A DNA stretch of 64,000 nt from Warburgia ugandensis (GCA_035236585.1 CP141138.1:30825437-30889436); one strand, 5' to 3'. Counted from the stretch's first letter, positions 11,650 through 26,327 are shown. The notes: generated by a model not told the origin, from the letters alone. Program-made: numbers and translations.

Positions 11650-12690
11650 GATCTAAGTTCCATTTATCGCCCAAACATCCCCAATTAAAGTTGCCTAGAT
11701 GCTAATTACACTAAGGCATGAACTTGTACCTTCGAATTTACTCCTAGGTGACAAAAATCTAGAGGAAGCATCATCTGGCCTCTCCCATCTCTTTACCCAA
11801 AAGGTCAACATACTCTTGGATGTTGTGAGGTCATGAGAAATTCGCTCAAAATTCCATGCCCATAAGTGTGAGATTGTCCAACATGGTTTCAATCAAAACA
11901 CCAGCCCTTTTACATACTTTTATCATCCAAAACCCTTTCATAACATCATGTCCAAGCAAAGAAAGAAGAGCAAAATAGAGGTTTCCAAAACAAAAATCAG
12001 TGAGTCATGAAGAAACATAAGTATGCTAAAAATTCTTAGCAAAAACTTAACTAGATCCAAAACCCACATAAATCATATGTTTTCAAGGGAACCGAGATGA
12101 TATTTCATTCATTCCCTACTCCAACAAGTAATGGTCCCTTCAAAATCCCCCAATAACCAGCAGCATAATCCAATCCAAAGAAAATCCAAGAAGTAAATCA
12201 TGAAAAGCAACCCCTTCCTACCCAATTCATGGAAATCCCTCCCTTCCCATGCCATTTCATGGAAGTCTAAACCTACAAAGTCAAGAAAAAATTACCTAAT
12301 TTTCTTGAATCTTCAAACTTCTTCTTTTCTAAGCTTTTATCCTTCAATTAATCCTCCAACTAACTAGTATCCTAGTTGCTTCAATGGTGTGAAGTGGGTT
12401 TTGAGTTAGATTTAGATTTGAGCATGTGAAAATGAAGAAAATAGAGGGAAATGAGAAAAGAGATGAGAGTTTTTCTTCTCTCGAAGGGGCACACCACTAG
12501 GGCACTTCTAAAAGATTTAGGAGGCCAAAATAACCTAGTCATGTCAACTACTCTTTAGATGTCTTCAACTATGTTGTAGTTGCACTTTAAACCCCATTTT
12601 CTTTTTTTTGAATTTGGACTCACTATGAATGCTATCAAACTTTTTGAAACACCTCAGAGGTTTAATCTTTAGCCTTTGTTCAAGAAGTTT
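11650..12690. other. unassigned non-coding stretch
   Basis: No convincing gene or domain on either strand. The minus-strand frames (for example 11695-11892) are not recognised. The L1 fragment begins to be readable only near 12700. Confidence 0.4.
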
Positions 12691-12699
12691 AGAGTGAAA

Positions 12700-13205
12700 A
12701 AGCTACCCAAGTTAGTGGACCCCACCAAGAAGAAGCTTATTCAATGATATTTCTAGCAGTGGGTCTAACAACTTTAGTTAGCACTTTGTAAGACACACTA
12801 CAAGGCTAATTGGGCAATAATTATTCAGAGATAGAAAATCTTTACATTTTGGATGAGAGTTAAATATTTGTTATCGATTGGAATGCATTTTGATCAAGTT
12901 CAATAAGAGAGAACCAATGGTTCCCAACATTTCATAAAAACCCAGGTTACAATTATTTGGACAACACCAACTATTTCCCAGCATTCTACAACACTAACTG
13001 CTTCCCAACATGATGTTCTTATTAGATCATCTTTCATTGTCTAATAAGAACATCATGTTGACCTTCGGGTAAGAGACTTAGAAATAGATAGCATTGTATG
13101 ACCAAGACAAGAATTGGACAAACACAAGTTTGTAATAATTCTCGATAAAAACATTTTGTACTCCTTTAAGATCATTAAAAGACTTTCCTGACTATCCTTA
13201 ATGAT
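12700..13205 (-). mobile_element. L1-type LINE, reverse-transcriptase part (3' piece)
   Basis: On the minus strand, 12780-12900 shows the entry to an L1 reverse transcriptase (SHPKC, then LNNYCPISL, as in the common LIPKV...NDYRPISLC). At 13060-13200 an ILKEYKMF-like block follows. The order of these two blocks is not the normal one, so the piece may be rearranged. It is heavily decayed. Together with the minus-strand L1 endonuclease at 23.5-24.6 kb it appears to be one LINE split by the copia element. Confidence 0.5.
13007..13059. repeat. perfect 20-bp inverted repeat (hairpin)
   Basis: The left arm at 13007-13026 (aacatgatgttcttattaga) is matched exactly by its reverse complement at 13040-13059, with a 13-base loop. 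It sits in the L1 fragment, about 150 bases left of the copia 5' LTR. Confidence 0.95.
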
Positions 13206-16200
13206 AATGAGTATAATCCAAAAGCCCATATGTGGGCCCAATGACATGGCTTGGCCCTTCTTAGCTAGTTTTGGTTATGGACTTGGGCCTTAGGGCTACA
13301 TAAAAGGCCTGTCATCTAGATGATCTGTATTCTAGAAAGTGCGTAGAGAATTCCTATGTAAATATCTAAATTTTCAAAAAAAGTTTTAAGATTAGTCTTT
13401 ACAAAATATCTAGGCAAGATATTTATAGAGGAGTTGTATGGAAGATTCTAGTGTAGCTTTTAAAAAAGTGTCAACCATTGGATTATAGACATGTGGAATA
13501 ATCTCCACTACACATTTAAGAGGTGGTAGGTGGAAAGCAAGTACAAATAGAGGATCACTCCCTAGTTGTAAGGAAGTGAGTAAGTAGTGAGTGAGAAGAT
13601 GTAAAAAGTTGAGTGAGTGTAAGGGAGTGAGTGTAAATGTAGCAATCTTGTTTATGTAATTGTTCTTGAGTAAAACTAAGAGAATGTCTTCTCCCTCAAG
13701 TACTTTCTCTCTTCTTATTTTCCTCATAGTTCATAGTTGTGGGTTTTACATCAAAGCCAACATCCAACATAGTGGTATTAGAGGAAAGTCAAGTTTAAAG
13801 TCACAAAAGTGTTGTTGAAGCTTTTTCCCCCATCCTACATCAAAGATGCATTCCAACTTGGTGCAAACTTAGATTCTCAAGTTGTTGATGGACAACTATA
13901 AAATATGCAAATTCAAATAAAGGCACTGTTCGAGTCACAAGAATTATGGGAGATTGTTGTTCAAAGATACAAGGAGCCCATTGCCGAGTAAGAAGCTTCC
14001 TACACCTTGGATCAAAAGAAGTCTCCTAAGGAACAAAGAAAGAAGTATAAGAAGGTATTTGTTCTTACTTTATCAATGAGTAGAAGAATCAATATCTAAG
14101 AAATCATTGAAGCAAAGTCAGGCAAAGAAGCAAGGGAGATTCTAAGCACCTACTTCAATGGTGTTGATAGAGTAAGAAGGGTCCATTTGCAAAGTTTAAG
14201 GGCCAAGTTTAAAGCTTATCATATGAAAGAAGGTGAATCTATCTCTAACTACTTCTCATGGATACTAATTATTATTAATAGCCTAAAAAGGAATGAAGAG
14301 AGATTGAAGATGTTCATGTGGTGGAGAAAATATTACGATCCTTCAAAGGTTTGGATACTCTCTTAGTTGAAGAGCTAATGGGATCACTTCAAGTGCATGA
14401 GCAGCATATGATAAAGAGTAGCAACTCAACCATAGTGGATCAAGCACTCAAGTCAAAATTGACTCTAAATGGTCAAAGGGTTGGTCATTCTCAACATGGA
14501 GGCATCACCAATGACAATTGTGGAAGAGGCCATGAGAGAGGATGTTATCAACATCAAGGGAAAAACCAATGAAAGCCCATCAACAATAAAAGAGGAGCAG
14601 GGGTAAATCTACTTGTGGTCATGGTTGTTGAGATGAAAGAAGTGTCAATGTTACAATTGCAACAAGACTACACATTATGCATTTGAGTGTTGAAGCAACC
14701 AACTAGAAAATTAGAATCACCAATCTAATTTTACAAAAGCATTTGGTTACATAAAATAAGACGCCATAGTTGTCATTGCACATAAGGAGATGTATAAATA
14801 GCAAAATGTATGGTATATTGACTCTGGAGCAAGTAATCACATGTGTGGCAAGAAGGAGCTCTTCAAAGATTTGGTTGAAGATGTTCATGGCAATGTCAAC
14901 CTTAGATATTCATCCAAAGTACTTGTGAAAGGTAAGAGTAAAATTAAAATTTATCGAAAGAATGGTCCTTCACAATATATTTCAAATGTGCCCAACATGA
15001 GAAGTAATATTCTAATCATTGGGCAACTCTTAGAGAAAGGGTATAAAATACACATGGAGAATGGGTGTCTCTTTTTTATGAAAGATGCATCTCTGGTTTG
15101 GGCATCTCAATCTTAATGGACTTAAGATATTGTCTACATCAAGCTAGGTATGAAGATTGCTGATTATAGAGAAGTTAGAGTACATATCCAAGTCTTATAC
15201 CATTAGCAACAAGCAAAGAGCCCCTTTTCAAAGTGGAATATCTTGGAGAACAACAGATCTCCTAAACTTGATGCACACTAACATTTATAGACCCATCAAG
15301 CTTGCTTCATTTGGAGGTAATAAATACTTCATCACCTTTATTGATGTTTTCAATTGAAAACTTTAGGTCTATTTTATAAAAGAAAAATTTACTGCCTTTA
15401 CTATTTTGAAAATTTTTAAAGCTCTTATTAAAGTTGAAAGTGGTTATTCACTTAAGATATTAAAATTTGATCAAGGTGGGGAATACATCTTCAATTACTT
15501 TTGAAGTTATTGTAGAAGAATGACATTAAGTGACAATTTAGGGCAGCATATACGCTACAAAAAAATGACATCACTAAAAGGAAATATGGGACCATTGTTA
15601 AAATGACAAGAACCATGCTCAAGGAGAAAGGCTTGCCAAACAATTTTTACGTTGAAGCTGTAGCATGTATAACTTTATCTTCTCAAACAATGTCCTGCAA
15701 ATAGTGTACAGAACAAGACATCAAAAGAAGTTTGGAGTGGCTACAAGCCAAGTGTGTCACACGTAAGGGTCTTTGGATGAATTACATATGCTTAAGACCT
15801 AAGGCAAAGAAAAATAAGCAAGATGATCATGGAGAGACGTGCATCTTCATTGGCTCTAATAATGAGTCAAAAGCTTACAAGCTCTATCATTCATTTATAC
15901 AAAAATTGACAATGAGTAGATATTCAATTTTTAGAGAGGAGGAAGCATGAAACTAGAGTGAAGTAGATTCAAGTAAGGAGAATTAGCTTAAGATGGAGAA
16001 CAAGACGAAGTAAGGCATGAAGCTCTAGAAAGAGAAGTGTCAACAACAAACCCTAATGCATTAGTAAAAATCATAAGACTCTACAAAGCCCATGTATTGT
16101 ATCTCCATCTTCTACACTGATGAAGATGATAAGTCTTAGATAAAATTATGACCAAATTGAAGAAATAAATATATTTTGTCTATATGTTGATGCTAAGCCT

Positions 16201-18088
16201 TTAACCTTCTAGGAGCCTATTAAAAAACATTATACATGCTAAGAAGAATGACATATGGGAGCTAACTACAATCTCTAAAGGTCAAAGGGCAACTAGTGTC
16301 AAGTGGGTATATAAATCAAGTGGATAATTGATGGAAAGATTGAAAGATTTAAGGCTAGACGTTGCCAAAGGCTACAAGCAAAAATATAGCATTGACTATG
16401 AAGATGTGTTTGCACTAGTTGCACAACTTGACACCATGAGGATGTTGATATCTCTTACTGCCCATCATGATTGGAAAATATACTAAGTGGAAGTGAAGGT
16501 AGCTTTCTAAATGGCAAGTTAGAAGAAGAGGTTTATGTGGAGTAGCTAGAATGTTTTGTGGTAAAAGAAGAGTAAAAATTGTACTAGATGAAGAAAGCTC
16601 TATATGGCTTGAAGCAAGCCCAAGAGTTTGGAACTCCCACATTGATGACTATCTTAAAGACAATGGTTTCACCAAATGCCCATATGAGCATGCTTTTTAC
16701 GTCAAGAAGAATGATCATGATGAGATACTTAGTGCTTGTCTATAAGTTGGTGATTTACTATTCATAGAAAATAGCCAATGGATATTTCAAGAGTTCAACA
16801 AGCCACATTCAAGTAGTTGAAGATGATAGATTCTAGTCTTATGTTGTTCTTCCTTGGAATTGAGATACATCAAGTATTTAGAAAGTTAATTGAAAAGTTC
16901 AAAATGAGTAATTATAATGAAGTGAATACCCCTCTTCCATTGGGTTTGAAGATAACAAAAGAAGCCAAAGGGAAGAGCATAGATTCTTTAAGAATTTAAT
17001 TGGACGATTAAGGTACCTCACAATCACAAGAGCATATATTGTGTCTAGTGTCGGACTCTTGAATAGGCACATGAAAATCCAAAAGAGTCAAGCCAATTGG
17101 TTGTAAAGAAAATCTTAAGATACATGACATATATGTTGGACATTGGCCTCTTTTACTCTTAGAAGGATGATAAACCTTGTTTGGTTATTCAGATAGTGAT
17201 TGGGCTGAATATCAAAATGAAAGGAAGAGTACTTCAGGTTATGAGTTTTACCCTTCATCAACTACTTTTACTTACATGTCTGAGAAGTAAGATATAGTAG
17301 CATTATCATGATGTGACGCTAAATACGTGGTTGCCTCCTCCACTATCTATGAAGTAACTTGTTTGAGAAACATCTTAGAGTAGTTAGATCATCCTCAAGA
17401 AGACTCTACACCCATATATATTAATAACAAATCTGCTATCGAGCTTGCCGATAATCTAGTGCAGCATGGAAGAAGCAAGCACATTGATATGAAATATCAT
17501 ATTTTTAGACACCATTTGAAATGGAGAATAGTGGAGTTAGAGTATTGCAATACTAAAGACCAAGTGGCTTACATCTTCATTAAAGCATTGCATACTAACA
17601 TATTTATAATGTTTAGAACAATGCTTAGAATGAAGAAGCTTTTGGTTTAAGGGGGAATATGTTGAATAGAAACCAAAAGCCTATATGTTGGCCAAGTGAC
17701 ATGGGTTGGCCCTATGGCAACCCAGGTTTTTCAAATACATTTTAATTATTTATTTTCAAATGGTGGTCGACCAATTTTGCAAAAATTTTGAAAACTTAAG
17801 CAACGAAAATATTTTCTTTGAAATTCTTTTCAGAAAACCCGAATGCCACAATTCACTCACATATACATACATAATTTTGTATACAACATATGTTTCCAAA
17901 GAAACTCATTCTATTAAACTTGCAGGATCGATCCAGTGGTTCACATACACAACCCCTTCATTACATCTTGTGTCCAAAATACACAAATCAAAATACAATC
18001 CAATCCTTTCCACAATGGTACAGTCTTGATCAATAGTATGGTCTTCATCTTCCCATGTCGTATCCCTCCATTCTTTTGTTTTTATATT

Positions 18089-18126
18089 TGAGATATTGTA
18101 AACATTCAAATATTTACAATATCTCA
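18089..18126. repeat. 14-bp palindrome inside solo LTR A
   Basis: tgagatattgtaaa and its exact reverse complement flank a 10-base loop. The same element recurs at 26328-26356 and 10496-10525. Confidence 0.9.
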
Positions 18127-21100
18127 ACAAGCTATGCTTGGTAGGGGATTCAAGGACATATGGAATCGTATAATTCAAAAATATAGTATTCATAATCATC
18201 ATATTCCATATGAATCACATAATTCAATTTCCATGAACCATACCATATATGATCATTCTATCATATAATTTATCATGTAACATCTACTATGATAATTTCA
18301 AACCACTTACTACTATATCGTATGTGTGTGTATATATACGGTCAAAAACCATGAAAAATAGTCAATATCTCAAACATCAATAATCATACTCAAATATACT
18401 AAGTTGATAAATCATTCAGACTTTTGTTGGAAAAATACTCCCACATTAGGGCAGTATAGGCATCTCACTATGCCATGCATCATAATGCAAAATACTCAAG
18501 GATTGCCATGATGCAGTTTGATCTGTGCTAACACGCTTGGATAACTGCTCGGTTCACCACTGATACCATGGTGGAAAATATTGTATCACTACCCATATGG
18601 GGAGACAAGACTTTCACAGTGGGGCCTTCCCATAATTGCCCCACCCGACTTTTGGCCTCTCTGGGTAAGGTATCATAATATCATCAAATTTCAGGAAGCA
18701 AGTGGCCAAACCCTCATAACTTCCCTAACATAGCATCCCCAAGCTTATGCCTATTTAAAGCAAAACCACAAGCCTCCATGCTATTATCTAAAATACTTCT
18801 TGTACATCTCAGACAATCTTTCTGTTTATATTATCATCCTCATACTAAGGATATAATCTCATTTCTAGATTTAGGGATCCTCATTTACAATGAATGATAC
18901 TCATGTTCATATAAGTTTAGGGATTAATTATTTATTGTAAATGATCCTCATTTCCTCTAATTTAGTATTCATATACCAAATGTTATTAAGTGTAAGGATA
19001 CTCATTTAATACAAATGATATCCATTATTATTATGTTCTTATCTAAGTTTAGGGGTAATCATAAATGATATCTAGGTATTTATTATGTATTTCTAATTTC
19101 ATCAGTTATTTCTATCTCATATACATGCATTATGATTCAAATGTAACTAAGCATATTATCATCCTTAAGCATTATAATGTCTACATATAACAACAATTCC
19201 ACAGACCATAGGGCTTGTATTCTTAAAGTTCTACCTGCCTTCATGTAGTGATTCATCCCTTCAAATCTTCCATGATTGTCGTATGTAATTTTTAAATACA
19301 TACATACTTTAATTATCCATGCAATTTTGGATAATCTCCTATTTAAATTCCTTATCTAATCTTGTCCTTTGATATAAAGGAACTAGATCTATCTTGTGTT
19401 CCTATAATTCATACAATCTATCTTCCGTAGATAGTGTTTATCCTATTAATTAATAGATCTGATGGTTAAAATGATCTTCTAATCTTTTAGATCTAAGTAT
19501 TTTCTATCTCTAAGTCTTTCTGTGTCCCTCTCTTTGATTTTGATCTTTCATAGATGTTTTGATCAACAATTTTTACTTGTTGATAAAGATCAAGGGCTTA
19601 GATATGCTATCATCTAGTTCTTCTTTGATCTAAGTTCAGTTATTTGATCACACCTAGGGAGAATGATCCTAGTTCTTTCCTTGAATTATATTTGATCAAG
19701 TTGGATTATCTAATCTAATGATTTAGATTTTTCTACAACATATATATATGGATACATAATAAAATACAACATTAGGATTCTTATTGTTCTGGATCATTCA
19801 AGATAATATGGATCTTGTTTGATCATCTTTTATCTTACTTATAATTTTTATTAAGATTAGATAATTTATTAACTTTTTATGTTATTATTATTATTATTCA
19901 ACTAGTTAATGTTTTACTAGTGGAAGATAACTTATTTTATCCTAAGTCTAGACAACTCCTCTTCTTTCCAATTGACTAAGGCTTACTAGCTCAATGGCTG
20001 AATACAAAGTGGTTGCTTTAATCCTCATGTAAGGAGGCGTTTAGACCTCACAAATGTTAATGGAAGGTAGGGGAAGAGCGAGGCTCTATTAGAAAATCCC
20101 CTTAACCACTATATTCAGCATTTACTAGAGTGACCTTAGCTCAACCTTTCATAAGGTTCCTATGAGCATTTTAACCCTAAGTACTCTTTCTAATTGATTT
20201 CAATTAAATCCATGAACATTTAAAATGTCATTCATGGGATTTATTATTCTCCTATTTTGGGCCAAGGATTTGATAATCCTTATATTGTCCTACTAACTAT
20301 AGCCCTTATTATCATTAAGTCCCTGTCATTCACTCCATGTAAATGTCCTTCAACTCTATTTTCATTTAATTACATTTTCAATGTAATTTACATAACATAA
20401 CATAAGCATAAATAAATAAGTATATCTAAAAATTAAATCTACTAAGTAATATAAGATATTTAAAATAACATTAATGATTCAAATAAACATATATATGATA
20501 TCATCATGATCCAATGGTCATCTTTCATTTCTAATCATCTTTCATCCTATTTAGCTTTTAGATCTTGATCTTTTATTTTTATTTAATCTACTCATTTTTC
20601 TCAAAGTGATCTCATCACTAGATCATTGATATCATCTTATCACATGATTTGATCCTTCTTGATCTAACCAATCAAGAAGATCTTAAGCCATTTTATCCAA
20701 TTTAAGGGCATAGATCTTAATCTATCCCAAATTATCATCATCAAGCTAATTAATCCATATGATCTTAACTTTATATCATCATCCAAATACATCCACACTG
20801 TCCATTCATCCTTGATCAAACTGATCAAGGAGATTACCATTCACTTTATGAATTTTACTACTTTTAAGGGTCAAGATCTTCAGATCTGGAAAATAAATTA
20901 CATCCAACCATTTAATTATTGTAATTATACATTTAGATCATCATCTAAACTATTTTAAAAGGTTTGATCATGCTTGATTAATCATATCATGAAGATCCAT
21001 GCTCATTTTTATGATTTTTCTTCCTTTAAGTCTAGGTTTCTTAATTAAACACAAATCAATCACTTCTAACCATTGATTCCATGTTCCAGAATCATAAGAT

Positions 21101-22097
21101 CATCAGTGGATTAGAATTATAAAGTCTAATCATTCCAAATTTCACTAATCATAGGAATTAGTAATACTTTTCTTTATTAACAGAATTTTACATGCATCAA
21201 AATATAAATTTTCTAAGTTCAGTACCTTATACAAGTAACAAGAAATCTATAACAACTTTCAGATCTAAAATCTGAGCTAAAGTGGGCTCTTAATTGAAGA
21301 AACATTATTTTAGTTCAAAAATTGGACAACTGAAATCATTCCAATAGAAAACGACAAACGAGAGGTCGGCCCATGCCTGTTACCTAAGAATACCTGCCAC
21401 CAGGGATGGGTGACCAGTGATAAGTGAGACAATCTAGATATGGACCGTCGGACCGCCCATCCCCTAATCTCCCTCATCTGACAAGATCTACACCTAGGAT
21501 TTCATCCCCTGGGTTTGTTAGGTCCCAGAAAATCATCCAACTGCTCAGAATTCCAATATGAGCTATCTATGATTAGATCTCTGCCATCCAAGTTGGATCC
21601 ACCATCTCTGACGGATCAACGGCCAGGGGAGACCTTTTGGTGGCCGAAAAATACCTCAGTAATGTTGGAATGAACAGAGGGGTGAAGGTTGCACCTATCT
21701 GTGCTGAACTGGTGAAGAGAAGTTCCCAGAGATGAAGAAATAATGTCAAGAAATCCTAGGTCATCGAAAATACATATAGCAAAGAAATTCTCCTTCGTCG
21801 TTGCCAGAGAAGACTGGAAAATATGGGGGAAACATATATCCCCATGTGCTTAACATATTCAACGGTCCAAGATTTGAGTTTAACAGTGGGATATGCCAAA
21901 AAAATGTGAAAAATATGCCAGAGACGATGACCTTGCTGCTTCATTTTGAGTTTTTCAGCAATCCAAGAGGTGGATCATCATAGGACCTTAGGTCTTTTGT
22001 AGATTTCCTTAGTCCAAACAAATCCAACGATGGAGATCTAGATCTATGGGCTAGAATTCCATGGCTAATTGAATTAGGGTTTCTTGGGTAGAAACCC

Positions 22098-22148
22098 TAC
22101 TTCAATTGAAGAAACCCTACTTCAATTGAAGAAACCCTACTTCAATTG
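22098..22148. repeat. 20-base tandem repeat, about 2.5-3 copies
   Basis: The unit gaaaccctacttcaattgaa is repeated in tandem near the right end of solo LTR A; the copies are identical. Confidence 0.92.
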
Positions 22149-23463
22149 GGACAACGTCTCCCTAGACGCTTTGATGCAGACACAGGGTTGTCTACCTAGG
22201 TGCGTCTGGGGACATGCTCACAAAGAAAGAGAGAAAGAAGAGAGAAATGGTAAAGATGGAGAAGGATTTTGGATCTGAAATTTCAAGGGATTGTAAGGCA
22301 CCTAGTGCGAAATTTTTAGGAAAATTTTTGAGAAAATTTATGGGCTCTTTATAGAGATTTTGGAATTTTCCATGATTACATGTCATAATTATGTTTTATT
22401 TCTTTTTATTAGTAAATTGTCATTAGATTCCCACTACCACCTCCTTTTCCACTAGTAGCTGGTAGTGGTTTGACTTATGATGGTGGTCTTCTAGGCCAGT
22501 GGCCCACCTTGAGGGCCCCACATAGTTGTGAAAAGACTGTTTTGCCCTTTTAAATCCAAAAATGGAGAAAATTAGGGTTTATTCATATGAACTCAAAATT
22601 GAGTGTTCTTAATGTCATTGTGATTGATTTTCTGAGTACATTCCAAATTTTGATGCATTAGGTCTCAGTTGTGAGTAAAATTACTATTTTATCATTTTAT
22701 TCATAAAAATAAAGAAAAATAAGGATTTTCATCCAGACTCAGAATTTGACATACTTACAGTCATTCTGATCAATTTTTTGAGTACATTACAAATATCCAA
22801 GTTTGAAGTCTTGATTTTATTTTTATAAAAATGAATTCTCTTGGAACTCAAAGTTTCAATTCCACTTTTAGAATTTTAACTTTTAATTTTTTATAATTCA
22901 ATTATATTCATAAAAATTGGGGTTGTCACAGGCCCATCTTAGCTTGTTTGGATTATGGACTTGGTGGACTTGGCCCAATTGTCTGGACAAAAGGCCTATC
23001 ATCTAGAAGGCTTGTATTCTAGAAACTGTGTAAAAAAGTCTAATGTAAACATTTAAATATTCTAGAAAGCCTCTACATTAGTCCTTAGGAAATATCTAAG
23101 CTAGATATTTTTAGAGTTGTATGGAAGATTTTAGTAGAACTTCTATAAAAGTGTCAAACATTGGATTATAAACACATGGAACAATCTCCACTACACATTG
23201 AGGAGGTGGTAGGTGGAAGATAAGTATAAATAAAGAAGCACTCCTCAGTTGTAAGTAAGTGGGAAAGAAGTGAGAGAGAAGATCTAAGAAGTTGAGTGAG
23301 AGTGTGAGGGAGTGAATCTTATAAAGGTATCAACCTTATTCCTATGGTTGTTCTTAAATAAAATTGAGAAAGTTTTTCTCTCTTTCATTAGTACTTTCTC
23401 TCTTCTTATTTTCCTCATAGATCATAGTTGTGGGTGATGGCTTAGAAAAGCCAACATCCAACA

Positions 23464-24605
23464 AATGACACTGATGAAATGTGTGCCTCCTAACAAAAGT
23501 CATTTGGTGGAAGAAATGGGTGTGTCACATTCTCCTTCTTAGAGCCATAATACCCTTGATTTATGCCTCCCTAGGGATTCCTTTTATCCAAGTATGATGT
23601 GCAGCTCAAATAATAATTCAAGCTTAAGGTCCCTATCAATCACTATCTAAGATTGCACCTAATTCAATTTATCATTTAGGTCCTTCAGATTTTCATCAGG
23701 TTACCAAAAGCTAGTTTATTAGACCAGGATAAGTCCTTTAAAACTTTATAAGCTTCTGATATAATACAAAGCTTTTAGATACTCTAAAGTTAGAAGCCCA
23801 TGCATTAATAACCACACCTATAAATTCCTTATGATTGCACCACATCATTTGAAATTAAATGGATAATTCTCAGGTGAATCATTTTTGTTGTGAATAAAAT
23901 TATCAGATTGTGCTCCGAGGCCACCCCTAGGGCATGACCCACATAAGAGTCTTTCAGCAAAGAGTTCCATTTAGAGTTCACTTTGACACAAACTAATCCT
24001 TCTAAGATATTATCTATACCTTTACGTAGAATAGACCAAGTCATAACATGACCCACAAAACCTAGGTCCAATAGTCCACAGCTATCAACAAAGTTTCTAA
24101 GGTCTAAGTTGACATAATAGTTATTGCTTGTTTTTCCTCTAAAGAAATTATGGAGTTAAGGTATCCTATGATACCCCATGAAAAATCTCTAATATCAAGA
24201 CTTGATAAGGCTTGCCAAAGATTTAATCTCTTCTTAAATGAGGTACTAGCATATACAAACCTTATTAAAGATTGAATCTTTGGATTAGACTTATCAAAGA
24301 TACTACACATGAATAAACTAATCACTATAAAGAATAACTTCATTGTGACCCACTTCCATGTCCCACTGCAAAATCAAGCCTCTTGAAAGGCCATTCGAAG
24401 GAATGCAAAATCTGCTAGGTAAAGAATTATGCATATTCTTGGTGATCCTAGTTTAGGCTTAGAAAGACGACCTGTGGAGAGTATTGGTTCATGAAGTTTA
24501 ACAATGCTCTCCACATTGGAGGGCATTAAACCCCTCTACAGCTCAACTAAAAATGATCAACTTTAGAAGGGCCAAAACATGTACCTGCACAGCCATGGCT
24601 CGCAT
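23464..24605 (-). mobile_element. L1-type LINE, endonuclease part (middle piece)
   Basis: Minus-strand frames at 24104-24343 and 23829-24071 give FVYASTSFKKRLNLWQALSS, then a GYLNSIISLEEK block (the usual GDFN is damaged), and then MDLGFVGHVMTWSILRKGID. These are the central and C-terminal parts of the apurinic/apyrimidinic endonuclease of plant L1 LINEs. The left edge is the copia element and the right edge the hAT element; both appear to have inserted into this LINE. Frameshifts and a lost GDFN motif show it is dead. Confidence 0.8.
24598..24605. repeat. 8-bp target-site duplication of the hAT element, left copy
   Basis: gctcgcat immediately precedes the hAT end TAGGGGTGCAAA. The partner at 42939-42946 is gcttgcat, seven of eight bases alike. 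Eight bases is the usual hAT duplication length. Confidence 0.8.
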
Positions 24606-26327
24606 TAGGGGTGCAAATCATGTTCACAAAGTAATGTTTATATTTTGTCAAAACTGGCCCATTAGAGTATATGGGTCGACACGAACATGATCCGATTAAT
24701 AATCGTGTCAAAAACTTACGACTTAAACATGAACCGACTAGTAAACGAGTCGGCACAACATGACTCATATAACATGATTATGTAAATTGGTCATGTTCAA
24801 GTGACACAACATGACATGACTCATGTGACAAGATTATGTAAATGAGTCGTGTTTGGGCCACACGATATGATTCGTATGACACAACTTGTTTATTAAATTA
24901 GTCAAGATGACATGACTCATGCAACATGATTATGTCTGCATGACACCACATGTAACAATATTTTTGACACAACACAATTTAGTATTAGTGTACCCAACCA
25001 ATACAATTCCTGCAATGTTTTCTTTAGTAAATATCTTACCAACACATAAATAAAAACCCTTTAAAAGTAAAATAAATAAAAAATAGACTTTAGTAAGGGA
25101 TACAGACCAAACATAACAAATGAAAACAACTATTTAAAAAAGAAAATAAATGAGAAATAGAGATCAAATAAATATAGCCCAAAAATATGAATACACTAAA
25201 CCGCATATATGTTCCATTACTAAGTTATGAAAAAATCAAAAGTACAAATTAATCTAGATGAACTATTCTAGAGTCCTTAGTCAGTTGAGGTGCTCGTCCA
25301 TACGTACCTCCTTTAGTCTTCAATTGGTCAAAGTGCTCTTGGAAGTTCCACCATTTGTAAGGATCTTCCTCAGCCATTCATGCCTCCTCTAGTCTCCTCC
25401 ATCTTCCAGTGAGTGGCACCTACATGAAAATTTCAAAATAAATGCTTTTCATTTGTGAGTGGAAAATATGTACCTCTTTCAAGGAATAAATAACAAAAGA
25501 TGTAATTCATAAGTGAAACAATTAAATAAAACACAAGGTGATTCAATAGACACTAGAACAATGATAATGATCACAATATCCATGCTATCATTGTTGTTGA
25601 TAGAAAATATAAAAGAGAAATGGCCACAGCAAGAGCAAACTCGTAAGACATAATATAGTTCAATTCACATGATTACAGTTGCAAGAGTCAGTGACAATAT
25701 GGAATCTATACATGGAAAAAGTACCAACATATTTCGACCATAGTTTCATTGAACTATATCCACACCCAAAAAATCATATAAAAGGAAATATCGAAGCAAT
25801 GATGACCATGGCAAAGAAAGACCAGAGAGATGAACATTTCAAATAAACAAGCATATGTAATATTTTATAATGTTTCTAAAGATCAGGTCTTGAGACAAAA
25901 GAAACTTATAGTAATTATGTGTGACAACCTGGGTTTTTGAAACATGATTTGTAAAGTATTTTGAAAGGCAAGGCCCTTAAGAGTGTAAATTTTTTTTCGC
26001 AAAACAAAGCAACGGAAATTCTTTTCTTTAGAACTAGTTTTGAAAACCCAAGTCACCACTTCATACATAAGATAAGTACAATTTGTGAGCAAAATAAAAT
26101 TTCATTGAAGGAATATACTTTTATTAAAACTCCAGGATCGATCCAGTGGTTCACAGTACAGCCAAAACTAGTACAATACTTGTCCAAGTTACATAATCCA
26201 AAACTCAAGCTCACCATACAATAAAACTCTCAACAAAGAAAAATTCATGTCCTCAAGGGTATACCTTGAAGATTATTCTCTTCAAGTCTTCTATAGTCTT
26301 CAGCTCTTAACTCTCCTTCTCTGTATC

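Larger units (their letters stand above)
17713..22930. mobile_element. very long solo LTR (gypsy-type fossil), copy A
   Basis: A 5,218-base unit without coding sequence, flanked by GGCCC on both sides (17708-17712 and 22931-22935). The left end (tatggcaaccc) and right end (ggttgtcaca) match the ends of the related copy at 25920-30651, which begins TGTGACAACC. Five-base target duplications plus TG...CA-type complementary ends identify it as a solo LTR left by recombination. It lies inside the 3' LTR of the copia element, so it is the younger of the two. A TATA-like tctttatagag (about 22348) may mark its own promoter. Confidence 0.82.
13211..23463 (+). mobile_element. Ty1/copia LTR retrotransposon fossil, with a solo LTR inserted
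   Basis: A two-LTR copia fossil. The 5' LTR is about 13211-13769, followed by a primer-binding site (tggtattagagg at 13772, like initiator tRNA-Met). Internal parts in order: gag (about 13860-14700, with a CCHC zinc knuckle), protease with the DSGA motif (about 14825), integrase (about 15000-15700), reverse transcriptase (about 16200-16800) and RNase H (about 17170-17620). A polypurine tract (aagggggaata) leads to the 3' LTR, which starts near 17661 and ends at 23463. That LTR is split by the 5.2-kb solo LTR. AATGA at 13206-13210 and 23464-23468 is a likely target duplication. The LTR arms look roughly 80% alike by eye, so it is old. It carries many breaks and looks dead. Confidence 0.85.
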
